This document shows, piece after piece, positions 46,657-55,111 of a stretch of 64,000 bases of DNA. Below the pieces are notes generated by a model. It saw nothing but the letters and a program-made list of their open reading frames with translations. It made no database searches and was not told the origin of the DNA. Positions within the stretch are counted from its first letter, which is position 1. Each line of letters opens with the position of its first letter. A program made the translations under genes and the position numbers. The DNA comes from Bradyrhizobium huanghuaihaiense (lineage in GTDB: Bacteria; Pseudomonadota; Alphaproteobacteria; Rhizobiales; Xanthobacteraceae). The stretch covers positions 82,902 to 146,901 of the forward strand of contig NZ_VLLA01000023.1 in the NCBI RefSeq assembly GCF_007830635.1, read 5' to 3'.

Positions 46657-49374
46657 TTAGCTGCCCGTCTGCGGAGCCGGCGGCGGTGCGACCTGCCGCC
46701 GGAACAGGATGCGCTGGTAGAGCCAGCCGATCGCGACCAGCACGACGCCGAGGCACATGAACGACAGCGCGCGGTAGACGCCCGTCAGCGTCGACATGTC
46801 GATGACGAAGGCCTTCAGGATCGTCAGCGCGATGACGGCGGCGGACGCCAGCCGTGCCCGTTCCGAGTTGACGAGAATGCCGACCCCGAGCAGGACCACG
46901 CCGAAGGCGAGCCAGCCGATCGAATAGGTGTATTGCTCGGCGCCGGTCGTCGGGCCGCTGGAGAGGATCGGGCCGTGATAGAAGCGGCGGATCTCTAGCG
47001 TGACATAGGCGAGTGCGAATACCAGTGCGCCGCCGGCAATCGTGTTGGCGTAGACTTTGCCGCGCTCGCCGACCACCGCATAGGACAAGAGCAGCATCAG
47101 CACCGCTGGCAGCGCATAGCCGAGCAGCAGCAGGTTGAACACCGCGCCGCCGACGTCGATACGCCAGATCAGCGGGTTCTCCAGGATGAAGAGGCCGAAC
47201 ACGCTGATGAGGCCGGCGATCGCCGTCAGCACGACCGCGCCGACATTGTGCACGATGCTGCGGCTGCGCAGCCGCAGGCGCTCCAGCCCGATCGCCATGG
47301 CGAGCGCGATGCAGACCTGCAGCGCGCATTCGAGCAGCGACGGCGCCGACGTCATCTGGCCGCCGGTGGCGAAATGACGGATTTCCACGAAGGCGAGCAG
47401 CGCCGTGAACAGGATCGCGGCCGCCTCGACCACGCGCAACGGCGCATCGTCGGCGCGGCGACGCAGAAAGATGCTCGCGCCCCAGAACGAGGCCGCCGGC
47501 AGGCCATAGCCCCACAGCAGCCAGTTGAAGATCGGCGTCGTGCCGACCGCATCGCCGACGATGCGCGGATCGTAGACGATGCGTGCGGTGACGATCGCGG
47601 CGAAGATCGCAGCTAACCGGCGCAGCACCGGGATCGGCCGCTGCAACGAGATCCAGGCGGTGCCGAGCGACATCAGCGCAAGCGCGATCGTGAGCCAGCC
47701 CTTCTCCAGGGCGAAGGTCAGCGCCAGCGCCAGCGCGCCGAGCGTACCGGTTGCGAACAATGCGATCGAGGTGGCAACACCCGGTCGTTCTTCGCGGCGC
47801 ATCAGCGCTTCGGTCGCAGCGCCAAAGGCCGCGGCGAGCAGGACGGCGAGGATCGCAAACGGGATCGAGCGGTCGAGATGGGCGATGCGCGCATAGAGCG
47901 CAACAAGGATCGCGATCGGCGTGGCGACGCCCGCCGCCGACCACACCACCGGAATGATCGCCGAGTTCGACCGGCCCTGCGCGAAGAAGCCCGCGACGCC
48001 GAAGCCGGCGGCGAAGATCGCGGCCGTCACCAGATGCAGCGTCACGGAGCTGTCGGTCGCGACAGGGCCGACGCCCGGCATGGGGCCGCCCGGCAGCACC
48101 AGCATGTCAGGGTTGGCGCGCACCGCCCATTCGGCGAACACGATGAACACGGTCGCAGCAGCTGCGCCCAGCGAACCGGTCGCCGCAGGCGCGCGCCAGG
48201 CGACGAACAGCGTCCCGCCGACCAGGAGCGCGAAGGCGATCAGCGCGAGATCCGCATGCGCGCTCGACAGCACGACCAGCATCGCGCCGAAAAGATAGGC
48301 GCCGAGCGCGCCCGACGACACCGGCTCGATCTCGCCGTCCTCGATGGTCGGGCCGAACATGAGGCCGCAGACGACGAGCAGCGCGGCAAGCACGAAGCCG
48401 GCGATGACATGGAAGGCGTGCGGCGCGACCTGCACCTGTTCGGTATCGAGACCCGGGAAGATCCAGAGCACCGCGAAGGCGATTGTCGTGACGGCAAGCC
48501 AGCGCCACAGCCGGATGCGGGCGAGGCCGAAGCTCGCGGCGGTGACGATGGCGAGATAGATGTAGAGCGCCCAATAGTCCGGCTTGCCGCTGGAGACGAG
48601 GATCGGCGTCACGAAGGCGCCGACCACACCGAGCCCCGCGAGCGCGGGTCCGTGCAGGAGCGCGGCGGCGAGCGTGCCCATCGCAACGATGCCGAGCAGC
48701 ACGAAGGCGGTTGCCGGCACCAGGAAGCCATAAAGCGCATAGGCCGCATAGATGGTCGCGAACGCCACCGCCGTTCCGGCCGCGGTGAGGATCGCCGGGA
48801 TGTTGGCGATCGGCAGCGCCGCGATGGTGGAGATGCTCTCCTTGCGCCGGGTCCATTCGCCGGCCCCCAGCAGCGCGGCTGCGAACAGGCCACCGAGGAA
48901 GACGCGCACGCCGGGGCCGACGAGGCCGGCCTCGATCGAATAGCGCACCATGAAGAAGCCGCCGAGCGCCAGCGCAAGGCCGCCGATCCACACCACCCAG
49001 CGCGTGCCGAGGCGCTCCTCGAACCCGGGCGCTGCCTCCGGCACCGGAGGCGGCGCATCAGTGGCCGTGCCCGGTTCGAGCGGGGGCGGTGCAGCCTCCT
49101 CGGTGACGAGCGGAGACAGCGTGGGTTCGGCTTCCGGCGCAAGCGGCAGCGGCTCGGCGGTGGGCGTGGAGGCGGGCGTTGCGGGCGTTTCAGCCTGCAC
49201 CTGCGCGGGCATCAGCGGCGGCGGTTGCACAACAGGCCGCTGCGCATAAAACTTCTCTTCGAGCAAGTTCAGCCGGCGCCGCAACTCGGCCGCCTGGCTG
49301 GACGCCTTGATCGCGATCAGGAAGGCGATGATCGCAATGATCAGCGCAAAGACGTCGAACGGGCCGTCGAACAT
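46657..49374 (-). CDS. DUF2339 polytopic membrane protein
   Basis: A 905-aa protein. After an N-terminal helix (DVFALIIAIIAFLIAIKASS), a short coiled segment and a Pro/Ala/Glu-rich linker (about residues 50-125), some 25 or more hydrophobic helices follow to the C terminus, starting with TRWVVWIGGLALALGGFFMV. This is the layout of DUF2339 proteins, whose function is unknown. ATG 49374 has GGAGG five bases ahead, which rejects the longer frame to 49413. It lies downstream of nadQ on the same strand with about 50 bp between. Confidence 0.88.
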   Translation of the reverse strand: MFDGPFDVFALIIAIIAFLIAIKASSQAAELRRRLNLLEEKFYAQRPVVQPPPLMPAQVQAETPATPASTPTAEPLPLAPEAEPTLSPLVTEEAAPPPLEPGTATDAPPPVPEAAPGFEERLGTRWVVWIGGLALALGGFFMVRYSIEAGLVGPGVRVFLGGLFAAALLGAGEWTRRKESISTIAALPIANIPAILTAAGTAVAFATIYAAYALYGFLVPATAFVLLGIVAMGTLAAALLHGPALAGLGVVGAFVTPILVSSGKPDYWALYIYLAIVTAASFGLARIRLWRWLAVTTIAFAVLWIFPGLDTEQVQVAPHAFHVIAGFVLAALLVVCGLMFGPTIEDGEIEPVSSGALGAYLFGAMLVVLSSAHADLALIAFALLVGGTLFVAWRAPAATGSLGAAAATVFIVFAEWAVRANPDMLVLPGGPMPGVGPVATDSSVTLHLVTAAIFAAGFGVAGFFAQGRSNSAIIPVVWSAAGVATPIAILVALYARIAHLDRSIPFAILAVLLAAAFGAATEALMRREERPGVATSIALFATGTLGALALALTFALEKGWLTIALALMSLGTAWISLQRPIPVLRRLAAIFAAIVTARIVYDPRIVGDAVGTTPIFNWLLWGYGLPAASFWGASIFLRRRADDAPLRVVEAAAILFTALLAFVEIRHFATGGQMTSAPSLLECALQVCIALAMAIGLERLRLRSRSIVHNVGAVVLTAIAGLISVFGLFILENPLIWRIDVGGAVFNLLLLGYALPAVLMLLLSYAVVGERGKVYANTIAGGALVFALAYVTLEIRRFYHGPILSSGPTTGAEQYTYSIGWLAFGVVLLGVGILVNSERARLASAAVIALTILKAFVIDMSTLTGVYRALSFMCLGVVLVAIGWLYQRILFRRQVAPPPAPQTGS

Positions 49375-49425
49375 GAAGCCTCCAGGCAACCGGCGGGCAG
49401 GGGCCGGTCCCACTGATATCAGGAT

Positions 49426-50394
49426 CTAGCGCCGGGAGCGCACGCGCAAGCCCGGCGCGGGCCGCTCCTGGAGCACCTCGCGGCGGAAGCGGTAGAGCGC
49501 TGCCGGCCGTCCGCCCGTCTGTGTCGACATCACGCCGGTCGGTTCGACCAGGGCTTCCGTCTCGACCAGGCGGCGGAAATTCTGCTTGTGCAGATGCCGG
49601 CCGGAGATCGCCTCCACCGTATGCTGCAATTCCGTGAGTGTGAACTCGGCGGGCAAAAGTTCAAAGACCACAGGACGATACTTCAGTTTCGCGCGCAGCC
49701 GCGCGATTCCCGTGGCGAGAATCCGGCGGTGATCGAACCGCATCGAGGTCCCGAGCGCCGGCAGCGACTTGCGCGCTAATGCCGCAGGACGGCCGTCGCG
49801 CCGCGCCTCCTCGATCAGCCCGGCCTCGTAGAGCAGCTCATAGCGGTCGAGCACGCGCTCCTCGTCCCAAGGCGCGCCCTCGAGGCCGAAATAGAACCGC
49901 ACGCGATCCTTGCGCGGCAATGCGCGGGTCGTCTCCGGCGTCTCCTGCTCCGCCCAAGCTGTCAGCGCGGGGATGATGTCGCGGGCGATGATCGCGGGCG
50001 GCTCCTCGCGCCAGTCCTCCCAGGGCAGGAAGCGGTACCAGGGCTCGAAGCTCGCGCCGTTTGCCGCGAGCTCGCCGCCCGCGGCGCGTGTGAGTGCGAG
50101 ATAGCCGATCGAGACCATGTGTGCGCCGGTGTCGCCGGCCTCGGCATGACGGCCGCGATCGCCAAAAGTGTAGAGCTGCTCGACATAGCCGAGCCGCAGG
50201 CCCGCCTGCTCCTCGACCCAGGCGCGCAGGCCGATCTCGAAGGTGCGATGGCTCAACGCATCGAACGGCCCGAACGGCAGGCCCGCCAGCCCGTCGCTGC
50301 TGTGCGCCGTGAGGATCAGCGGCTCATGGTCCTCGATCGCGACGATCGCAGCGGTCAGACCGATCTCGATCGGTGTCAGCAGCGTCTCGCTCAT
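49426..50394 (-). CDS. nadQ: NadQ-type NAD metabolism regulator (Nudix-like domain plus winged helix)
   Basis: A 322-aa protein. Residues about 10-150 form a Nudix-like domain, but the box reads GLRAWVEEQAGL where an active enzyme has REXXEEXG, so catalysis is unlikely. The C-terminal 100 or so residues (FELLPAEFTLTELQHTVEAI, RHLHKQNFRRLVETEALVEP, GGRPAALYRF) are a winged-helix DNA-binding domain like that of NrtR. This architecture is the COG4111/NadQ family, reported to repress de novo NAD synthesis genes in alphaproteobacteria. nadABC with two palindromic sites lies about 15 kb away, a plausible target. Confidence 0.85.
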   Translation of the reverse strand: MSETLLTPIEIGLTAAIVAIEDHEPLILTAHSSDGLAGLPFGPFDALSHRTFEIGLRAWVEEQAGLRLGYVEQLYTFGDRGRHAEAGDTGAHMVSIGYLALTRAAGGELAANGASFEPWYRFLPWEDWREEPPAIIARDIIPALTAWAEQETPETTRALPRKDRVRFYFGLEGAPWDEERVLDRYELLYEAGLIEEARRDGRPAALARKSLPALGTSMRFDHRRILATGIARLRAKLKYRPVVFELLPAEFTLTELQHTVEAISGRHLHKQNFRRLVETEALVEPTGVMSTQTGGRPAALYRFRREVLQERPAPGLRVRSRR

Positions 50395-50467
50395 GCGGCT
50401 ATTGTCGCGGCTGTTGCGAGAAGAATGTCTTCGTTGGTTGAGCCGGTCGCTCCGCGGGCTCGCTGCG

Positions 50468-50586
50468 ACCTCTCCCGCTTGCGGGAGAGGTCGGCGCGTA
50501 GCGCCGGGTGAGGGTTTTCTCCTCTAGGGGATTGTCCCGTTGCCGAGACACCCTCTCCCCAACCCTCTCCCGCAAGCGGGAGAGGG
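50468..50586. repeat. Palindromic repeat ('gagaggg' type), third copy
   Basis: cctctcccgcttgcgggaga ... gcgccgggtgaggg ... accctctccccaaccctctc ccgcaagcgggagaggg; left and right hairpins are near copies of each other. It lies between the phosphatase gene and nadQ, both on the minus strand; the rest of this 220-bp spacer shows nothing clear. Confidence 0.8.
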
Positions 50587-50614
50587 GGCGCACCCGCATT
50601 GTGGCGCGCAGCCG

Positions 50615-51121
50615 TCATTCGAGCTCGATCACGAAGGGGCGGCCCTCGACCATCATCGCGCCCGGGCCCATCTCATCGAGCGCGCGCAACATGCGGCCGT
50701 TGCGCCCGAGCGCGCGGTCGGCGAGGCCGACGATGCGCCGGTTCGGCGAAGCGATCGGCGAGGCGGCGCGGATCTTCTTCGCGATCTCGATCTCGTCGCG
50801 ATGCGGATTGAGCGCGCAGACGGCGGCGAAGGCGCTCGCGGTGGAGCGGCTGATGCCGGCATAGCAATGCACCACCAGCGGCGCGCTGCGGTCCCAGCCG
50901 CGCACGAAGTTCAGCACCTGCTCGATATGCGTCTCCGACGGCGCGACGAAGCCGTCCATCTCCTCAGTGATGTCGTCCATCGACACCTTGAGATGGTTGG
51001 CCGGCAGCACCGATACCGGACGCGCCACCTGCTCGACATTGGCCATCACGGTCAGCACGTGGCTGGCCCTGGTGAGGCGGACGGTTTCGGGAAGCGCAGC
51101 GAGGGAACAGACGTGGATCAT
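50615..51121 (-). CDS. Tyrosine/dual-specificity protein phosphatase-like protein
   Basis: A 168-aa single-domain protein with the P-loop HCYAGISRSTASAFA (about residues 84-98), that is HCx5R with Cys and Arg of the cysteine-based phosphatases. The general acid may be one of the Asp residues in SMDDITEEMDG. Similar short proteins are common in Rhizobiales and are often annotated as tyrosine phosphatases or protein-tyrosine-phosphatase-like. Substrate unknown; nothing in the neighbourhood suggests a partner kinase. Confidence 0.85.
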   Translation of the reverse strand: MIHVCSLAALPETVRLTRASHVLTVMANVEQVARPVSVLPANHLKVSMDDITEEMDGFVAPSETHIEQVLNFVRGWDRSAPLVVHCYAGISRSTASAFAAVCALNPHRDEIEIAKKIRAASPIASPNRRIVGLADRALGRNGRMLRALDEMGPGAMMVEGRPFVIELE

Positions 51122-51157
51122 GGCGGACCTTTTTGCCGGCGATTATAGCGAGCGCTT

Positions 51158-51255
51158 GTAGGGTGGGCAAAGGCGCATCGCGCCGTGCCCACCATCTCGC
51201 AGTTGCGCGCATCGCGCCTGGTTTGGTGGGCACGCTTCCGCTTTGCCCACCCTAC
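51158..51255. repeat. Palindromic repeat ('gtagggtgggca'), third copy
   Basis: gtagggtgggca at 51158 and tgcccaccctac ending at 51255, with inner gtgcccacc and gtgggcac. It lies between the phosphatase gene and the HD-domain gene. Confidence 0.85.
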
Positions 51256-51267
51256 GAAGGGATGACG

Positions 51268-51882
51268 CTACGCAAACACCGCGCCAAACCGCTCCAGAAA
51301 CTGCTTCTCCGCCCGCGCCGCGGTCCAGGGCGTGAGGTAGTCGCGCCGGACGCTGTCGGAGAGGCCCGGATCCTTGCCGAACAGGCGCCGCGCCTCGCTC
51401 TCGCTGAAGCCGGCAAGCTCGGTCGCCTCGAGGTAAGCCGCGCCGCGGTCGGCGGCCTTGATGGCCTGCGTGATCTCGTCGGGCAGCACCGGCGGCAGGC
51501 CGAAGCGGATGTGGATGGCGCCGAGCAGGCGTTTCTCCACCGCCTTGTAATGGCCGTCGAGCACCGCCTTGAACGGCGAGATCATGTCGCCGATGACATA
51601 TTCGGGCGCATCGTGCAGTAGGGCTGCGAGCCGCATGCGCTGGTCCACGCGCGGCATTTCGTGCCGCATCACGGTTTCCACCAGCAGCGTATGTTGTGCG
51701 ACCGAGAAGATGTGTGCGCCGGTGGTCTGCCCGTTCCAGCGCGCCACCCGCGCCAGCCCATGCGCGATGTCGGCGATCTCGACATCGAGTGGCGAGGGAT
51801 CGAGCAGATCGAGCCGGCGGCCCGACAGCATGCGCTGCCAGGCGCGGGACTCCGCGCCGCGTGGCGTCTTCTTCGCGGTCAT
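51268..51882 (-). CDS. YfbR-like HD-domain nucleotidase
   Basis: A 204-aa HD-superfamily phosphohydrolase. Metal ligands are seen in HIFSVAQHTLLVE (first His), LAALLHDAPEYVIGDMISP (HD pair, about residues 95-113) and KAADRGAAYLEA (last Asp). This pattern fits the YfbR group of 5'-deoxynucleotidases. The start ATG 51882 overlaps the tag stop as ATGA; the frame runs on upstream inside tag but that is shadow. Last gene of the ygfZ-tag-HD operon. Confidence 0.88.
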   Translation of the reverse strand: MTAKKTPRGAESRAWQRMLSGRRLDLLDPSPLDVEIADIAHGLARVARWNGQTTGAHIFSVAQHTLLVETVMRHEMPRVDQRMRLAALLHDAPEYVIGDMISPFKAVLDGHYKAVEKRLLGAIHIRFGLPPVLPDEITQAIKAADRGAAYLEATELAGFSESEARRLFGKDPGLSDSVRRDYLTPWTAARAEKQFLERFGAVFA

Positions 51883-52505
51883 TTGGCCTTGAGGCGCGGC
51901 TTGCGCTGCGTCTTGCCGCAGGTTGCGTGGCAATGGCAGTCGACCAGGTGGTCGTTGACCATGCCGGTCGCCTGCATGAACGCGTAGACGATGGTCGGGC
52001 CGACGAATTTGAAGCCGCGCGCGGACAGCTCCTTGGAGATCTGCACCGACAGCGGCGTCGAGGCCGGCACGCTTCCCGTGGTCTTGAAATGGTTGACCTT
52101 GGGCTTGCCGCCCATGAAGTCCCACAGAAGTTTTGAGAAGCCCGGGCCCTTCTCCATGATGTCGAGATAGGACTTCGCGCTGAGGATGGCACCGTCGATC
52201 TTGGCGCGGTTGCGCACGATGCCGGCATCGTTCATCAGCGCGTGGACCTTCTTGGCATTGTAGCGCGCGATCTTCTCCGGCTGGAAATCGTCAAAAGCTT
52301 TGCGGAAATTGTCGCGCTTGCGCAGGATCGTGATCCACGACAGCCCGGCCTGAAAGCCGTCGAGGATCAGTTTCTCGTAGAGCGCGCGGTCGTCATACTC
52401 AGGCACGCCCCATTCAGTGTCGTGATAGGCGACATAGAGCGGATCTTCGCCGGGCCAGGGACAGCGGGTCTTTCCGTCGGGATGCAGGCGGGGGGCTCGA
52501 CTCAT
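51879..52505 (-). CDS. tag: DNA-3-methyladenine glycosylase I
   Basis: A 208-aa repair enzyme excising 3-methyladenine from alkylated DNA. RCPWPGEDPLYVAYHDTEWG gives the N-terminal Zn ligands (Cys, His), and VDCHCHATCGK near the C terminus the others. The core has ERLILDGFQAG-type sequence LYEKLILDGFQAGLSWITIL. Length is slightly over average because of a basic tail (KTQRKPRLKAK). It overlaps the gene before it and the gene after it by 4 nt (ATGA), so the three are coupled. Confidence 0.95.
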   Translation of the reverse strand: MSRAPRLHPDGKTRCPWPGEDPLYVAYHDTEWGVPEYDDRALYEKLILDGFQAGLSWITILRKRDNFRKAFDDFQPEKIARYNAKKVHALMNDAGIVRNRAKIDGAILSAKSYLDIMEKGPGFSKLLWDFMGGKPKVNHFKTTGSVPASTPLSVQISKELSARGFKFVGPTIVYAFMQATGMVNDHLVDCHCHATCGKTQRKPRLKAK

Positions 52506-53377
52506 GCTGTGGGCTGCTTGGAGGGAATGCGGACGATGTCGGGCTCGGCGAGCGTCAGGGCGAGGCCACCGGCGGTGAGCGGCTGGCTGGCATCGAGCGC
52601 GTCGGCGACGCGGTCGATGCGCACCAGCGCAATGCCCTTGCCTTGCGCCGATGAGCCCATAGTGCCGACCGGCTTGTCCCCGGCCATCACGCTGACGCCG
52701 ACTTCCGGCGAGATGTCATCGAGCAGCACCTTGACGCTGCGCGTGCGCGCGGTGCCGCGATGCTGCATGCGCGAGACGACCTCCTGGCCGACATAGCAGC
52801 CCTTGTCGAAGTCGACGCCGGCAAGCCGGTCCATGTTGGTCTCATGCGGGAACGCATCGCTGTACATGAAATCGAGTCCGCCGCGTGGCACGCCGAGCGC
52901 GATGCGGTGCGCCTCATAGTCGGCCGCATCGACCAGCTCGGCGCCGATCAGGTCGGACAGCTTCTGCTTGAGATCCTCGGGGATCAGGATGCGAATGCCG
53001 AGCGCATCGTTGCGCGGATCGGCGAAGGCGAGGTCCGGCTGCGCCGCAAGCTGGCCGTCCCAGGCCGCGAGCACGCCGAGATCGAGGCTTTCCACCGTGA
53101 CCTTGGCGCGCAGCTTGTAGAATTTCAGCTTGGTGACGAGGGTGTCCGCCAGCGCCTTCGGGCAATCGATCAGGAACCCGCCGCCATGGCCGGCCGGCAC
53201 CTCCGTGATCAGGAAATCGGCGATGATCTTGCCCTGCGGCGTCAGCAGCGCGCCGAATCGCCCCAGGCCCGGCTTCAGCCTGTCGACGTCGGTCGTGATC
53301 AGGCCGTTGAGGAAGTTGCGCGCATCCTCGCCCGCGACCTTGACCACGCCCCGGTCGGGAAGAAACGCTGATTTCAT
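52502..53377 (-). CDS. ygfZ: Folate-binding YgfZ/GcvT-like iron-sulfur maintenance protein
   Basis: A 291-aa member of the YgfZ family, tetrahydrofolate-binding proteins that support 4Fe-4S enzyme assembly or repair. The signature FDKGCYVGQEVVSRMQHRG (about residues 195-213) with its conserved Cys is intact. The frame stays open for another 2.8 kb upstream because of GC-rich antisense codons; ATG 53377 gives the family N terminus MKSAFLPDRGVVKVAGEDAR. First gene of an operon with tag and the HD nucleotidase, divergent from the dihydroorotase-like gene (96 bp). Confidence 0.93.
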   Translation of the reverse strand: MKSAFLPDRGVVKVAGEDARNFLNGLITTDVDRLKPGLGRFGALLTPQGKIIADFLITEVPAGHGGGFLIDCPKALADTLVTKLKFYKLRAKVTVESLDLGVLAAWDGQLAAQPDLAFADPRNDALGIRILIPEDLKQKLSDLIGAELVDAADYEAHRIALGVPRGGLDFMYSDAFPHETNMDRLAGVDFDKGCYVGQEVVSRMQHRGTARTRSVKVLLDDISPEVGVSVMAGDKPVGTMGSSAQGKGIALVRIDRVADALDASQPLTAGGLALTLAEPDIVRIPSKQPTA

Positions 53378-53473
53378 GCGAAAATCTCTTGCGACATGTT
53401 GCTCCGGAACGTAAGCCCGCAAGGCATAAACGACAAGACCTCGAGCCCTGCGCTTGGGGATGAGAGAGGCCCC

Positions 53474-54808
53474 ATGACCCAGCGTTTCGATGTGATCTTG
53501 AAGGGCGGCACCGTTGTCAACCAGGACGGCGAGGGTGTTCGCGATATCGGCATCACCAATGGCCGCATCGCGGAGCTGGGCCCGCTGTCGCAAGGCTCCG
53601 CCGCCGAGGTGATCGACTGCAAGGGCCTGCACATCCTGCCCGGCGTGATGGACACGCAGGTGCATTTCCGCGAGCCCGGGCTGGAGCAGAAGGAAGACCT
53701 CGAGACCGGTTCGCGCAGCGCTGTGATGGGCGGCGTCACCGCCGTGTTCGAGATGCCGAACACCTCGCCGCTCACGGTGACCGAGGCCACCTTCACCGAC
53801 AAGGTGAAGCGCGCCCATCACCGCATGCATTGCGATTTCGCCTTCTTCATCGGCGGTACCCGCGAGAACGTGCAGGACCTGCCGGTGCTGGAACGCGCGC
53901 CGGGCTGCGCCGGCGTCAAGGTGTTCATCGGCTCCTCGACCGGCGCGCTGCTGGTCGAGGACGACGAGAGCCTGCGCCGCATCTTCCAGGTGATCCGCCG
54001 CCGCGCCGCCTTCCACGCCGAGGACGAATACCGCCTCAACGAGCGCAAGTCGCTGCGCATCGAGGGCGATCCGCGCTCGCATCCGGTCTGGCGCGACGAG
54101 ACCGCGGCGCTGATGGCGACGCAGCGCCTGGTCAAGCTCGCGCGCGAGACGGGCAAGCGCATCCACGTGCTGCACATCTCGACCAAGGAAGAAATCGAGT
54201 TCCTGCGCGACCACAAGGATGTCGCATCCTGCGAGGCGACGCCGCATCATCTCACCCTGGTCGCGCCCGAATGCTACGAGCGGCTCGGCACGCTCGCGCA
54301 GATGAACCCGCCGGTGCGCGGCGCCGATCACCGCGCCGGCATCTGGCGTGGCATCGACCAGGGCATCATCGACGTGCTCGGCTCCGATCACGCGCCGCAT
54401 ACGCTGGAAGAGAAGCAGAAGACCTACCCGGCCTCGCCCTCCGGCATGACCGGCGTGCAGACGCTGGTGCCGCTGATGCTCGACCACGTCAATGCCGGCC
54501 GTCTGTCGCTGGCACGGTTCGTCGATCTCACCAGCGCCGGCCCCGCGCGTCTCTACAACATGGCCTGCAAGGGCCGCATCGCCGCGGGCTACGACGCCGA
54601 TTTCACCATCGTCGATTTGAAACGCAGCGAGACCATCACCAACAAATGGGTGGCGTCCAAGGCCGGCTGGACGCCCTATGACGGGGTCCGCGTGACGGGC
54701 TGGCCCATCGGCACCTTCATCCGCGGCCGGCGCGTGATGTGGCAGGGCGAGCTGGTGACGCCGTCGCAAGGCGAGCCGGTGCGGTTTTTGGAAACGTTGA
54801 AGCAGTAG
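53474..54808 (+). CDS. pyrC: Dihydroorotase-like amidohydrolase with Gln for the first metal His
   Basis: A 444-aa amidohydrolase. The metal motif reads VMDTQVHFREPGLEQKEDLE, so the usual H-x-H is Q-V-H. The other ligands are present: Lys in CAGVKVFIGSSTG (carbamylated Lys), His in IHVLHISTKEE, His in CEATPHHLTLV and Asp in GSDHAPHTLEE. The rest, including PASPSGMTGVQTLVPLMLDH, is typical of class I dihydroorotases. It may be the true pyrimidine enzyme, a variant with one altered site, or a related cyclic amidase. ATG 53474 has GAGAGG eight bases ahead. Confidence 0.82.
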   Translation: MTQRFDVILKGGTVVNQDGEGVRDIGITNGRIAELGPLSQGSAAEVIDCKGLHILPGVMDTQVHFREPGLEQKEDLETGSRSAVMGGVTAVFEMPNTSPLTVTEATFTDKVKRAHHRMHCDFAFFIGGTRENVQDLPVLERAPGCAGVKVFIGSSTGALLVEDDESLRRIFQVIRRRAAFHAEDEYRLNERKSLRIEGDPRSHPVWRDETAALMATQRLVKLARETGKRIHVLHISTKEEIEFLRDHKDVASCEATPHHLTLVAPECYERLGTLAQMNPPVRGADHRAGIWRGIDQGIIDVLGSDHAPHTLEEKQKTYPASPSGMTGVQTLVPLMLDHVNAGRLSLARFVDLTSAGPARLYNMACKGRIAAGYDADFTIVDLKRSETITNKWVASKAGWTPYDGVRVTGWPIGTFIRGRRVMWQGELVTPSQGEPVRFLETLKQ

Positions 54809-54828
54809 GGGGCAGAAGCCCATTCGAT

Positions 54829-54973
54829 CCGTCATCCTGAGGTGCGAGGCACGGGACGCAACGCGTCCCGTGGAGAGCCTCGAAGGATGCACGGCCACGC
54901 TGCGACCACGCGGAGAGAGCCGGGCCGTCGCCCTTCGAGGGCCGCTGAAGAAGCGGCCGCCTCTGGGTGACGG
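54829..54973. repeat. Palindromic repeat ('gtcatcctgaggtgcgag')
   Basis: Left end cgtcatcctgaggtgcgagg, inner arms gacgcaacgcgtc and gcctcgaagg/cccttcgagg, right end ctctgggtgacgg. Relative of 17951-18067 and 58353-58467. It follows the dihydroorotase-like gene. Confidence 0.75.
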
Positions 54974-55011
54974 ATTGAGTTTTGAGTGTTCGCTTGCAAG
55001 TGCAGCAGGCC

Positions 55012-55089
55012 GTAGTCCGCATGAGCGCAGCGACATGCGGGTTTTCACTTTGCGAGGTTCCCGGGTTTCGCTACGCTCACTCGGGCTAC
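55012..55089. repeat. Intergenic repeat ('cgtagtccgcatgagcgcagcg')
   Basis: cgtagtccgcatgagcgcag ... catgcgggttttcac ... cccgggtttcgctacgctca ctcgggctac. The left and right thirds are related as inverted, diverged copies. Only one copy is in the window. Together with the previous element it fills the 303-bp spacer before the rhodanese gene. Confidence 0.55.
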
Positions 55090-55111
55090 AGCTTTGCAGC
55101 GCGAGGTGACA

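Noticed and set aside
47878..49416. 512-codon plus-strand frame opposite the DUF2339 gene
   Set aside because: Composition is Arg/Gly/Glu-rich without domain-like pattern, while the minus strand encodes an obvious polytopic membrane protein with a good ribosome-binding site.
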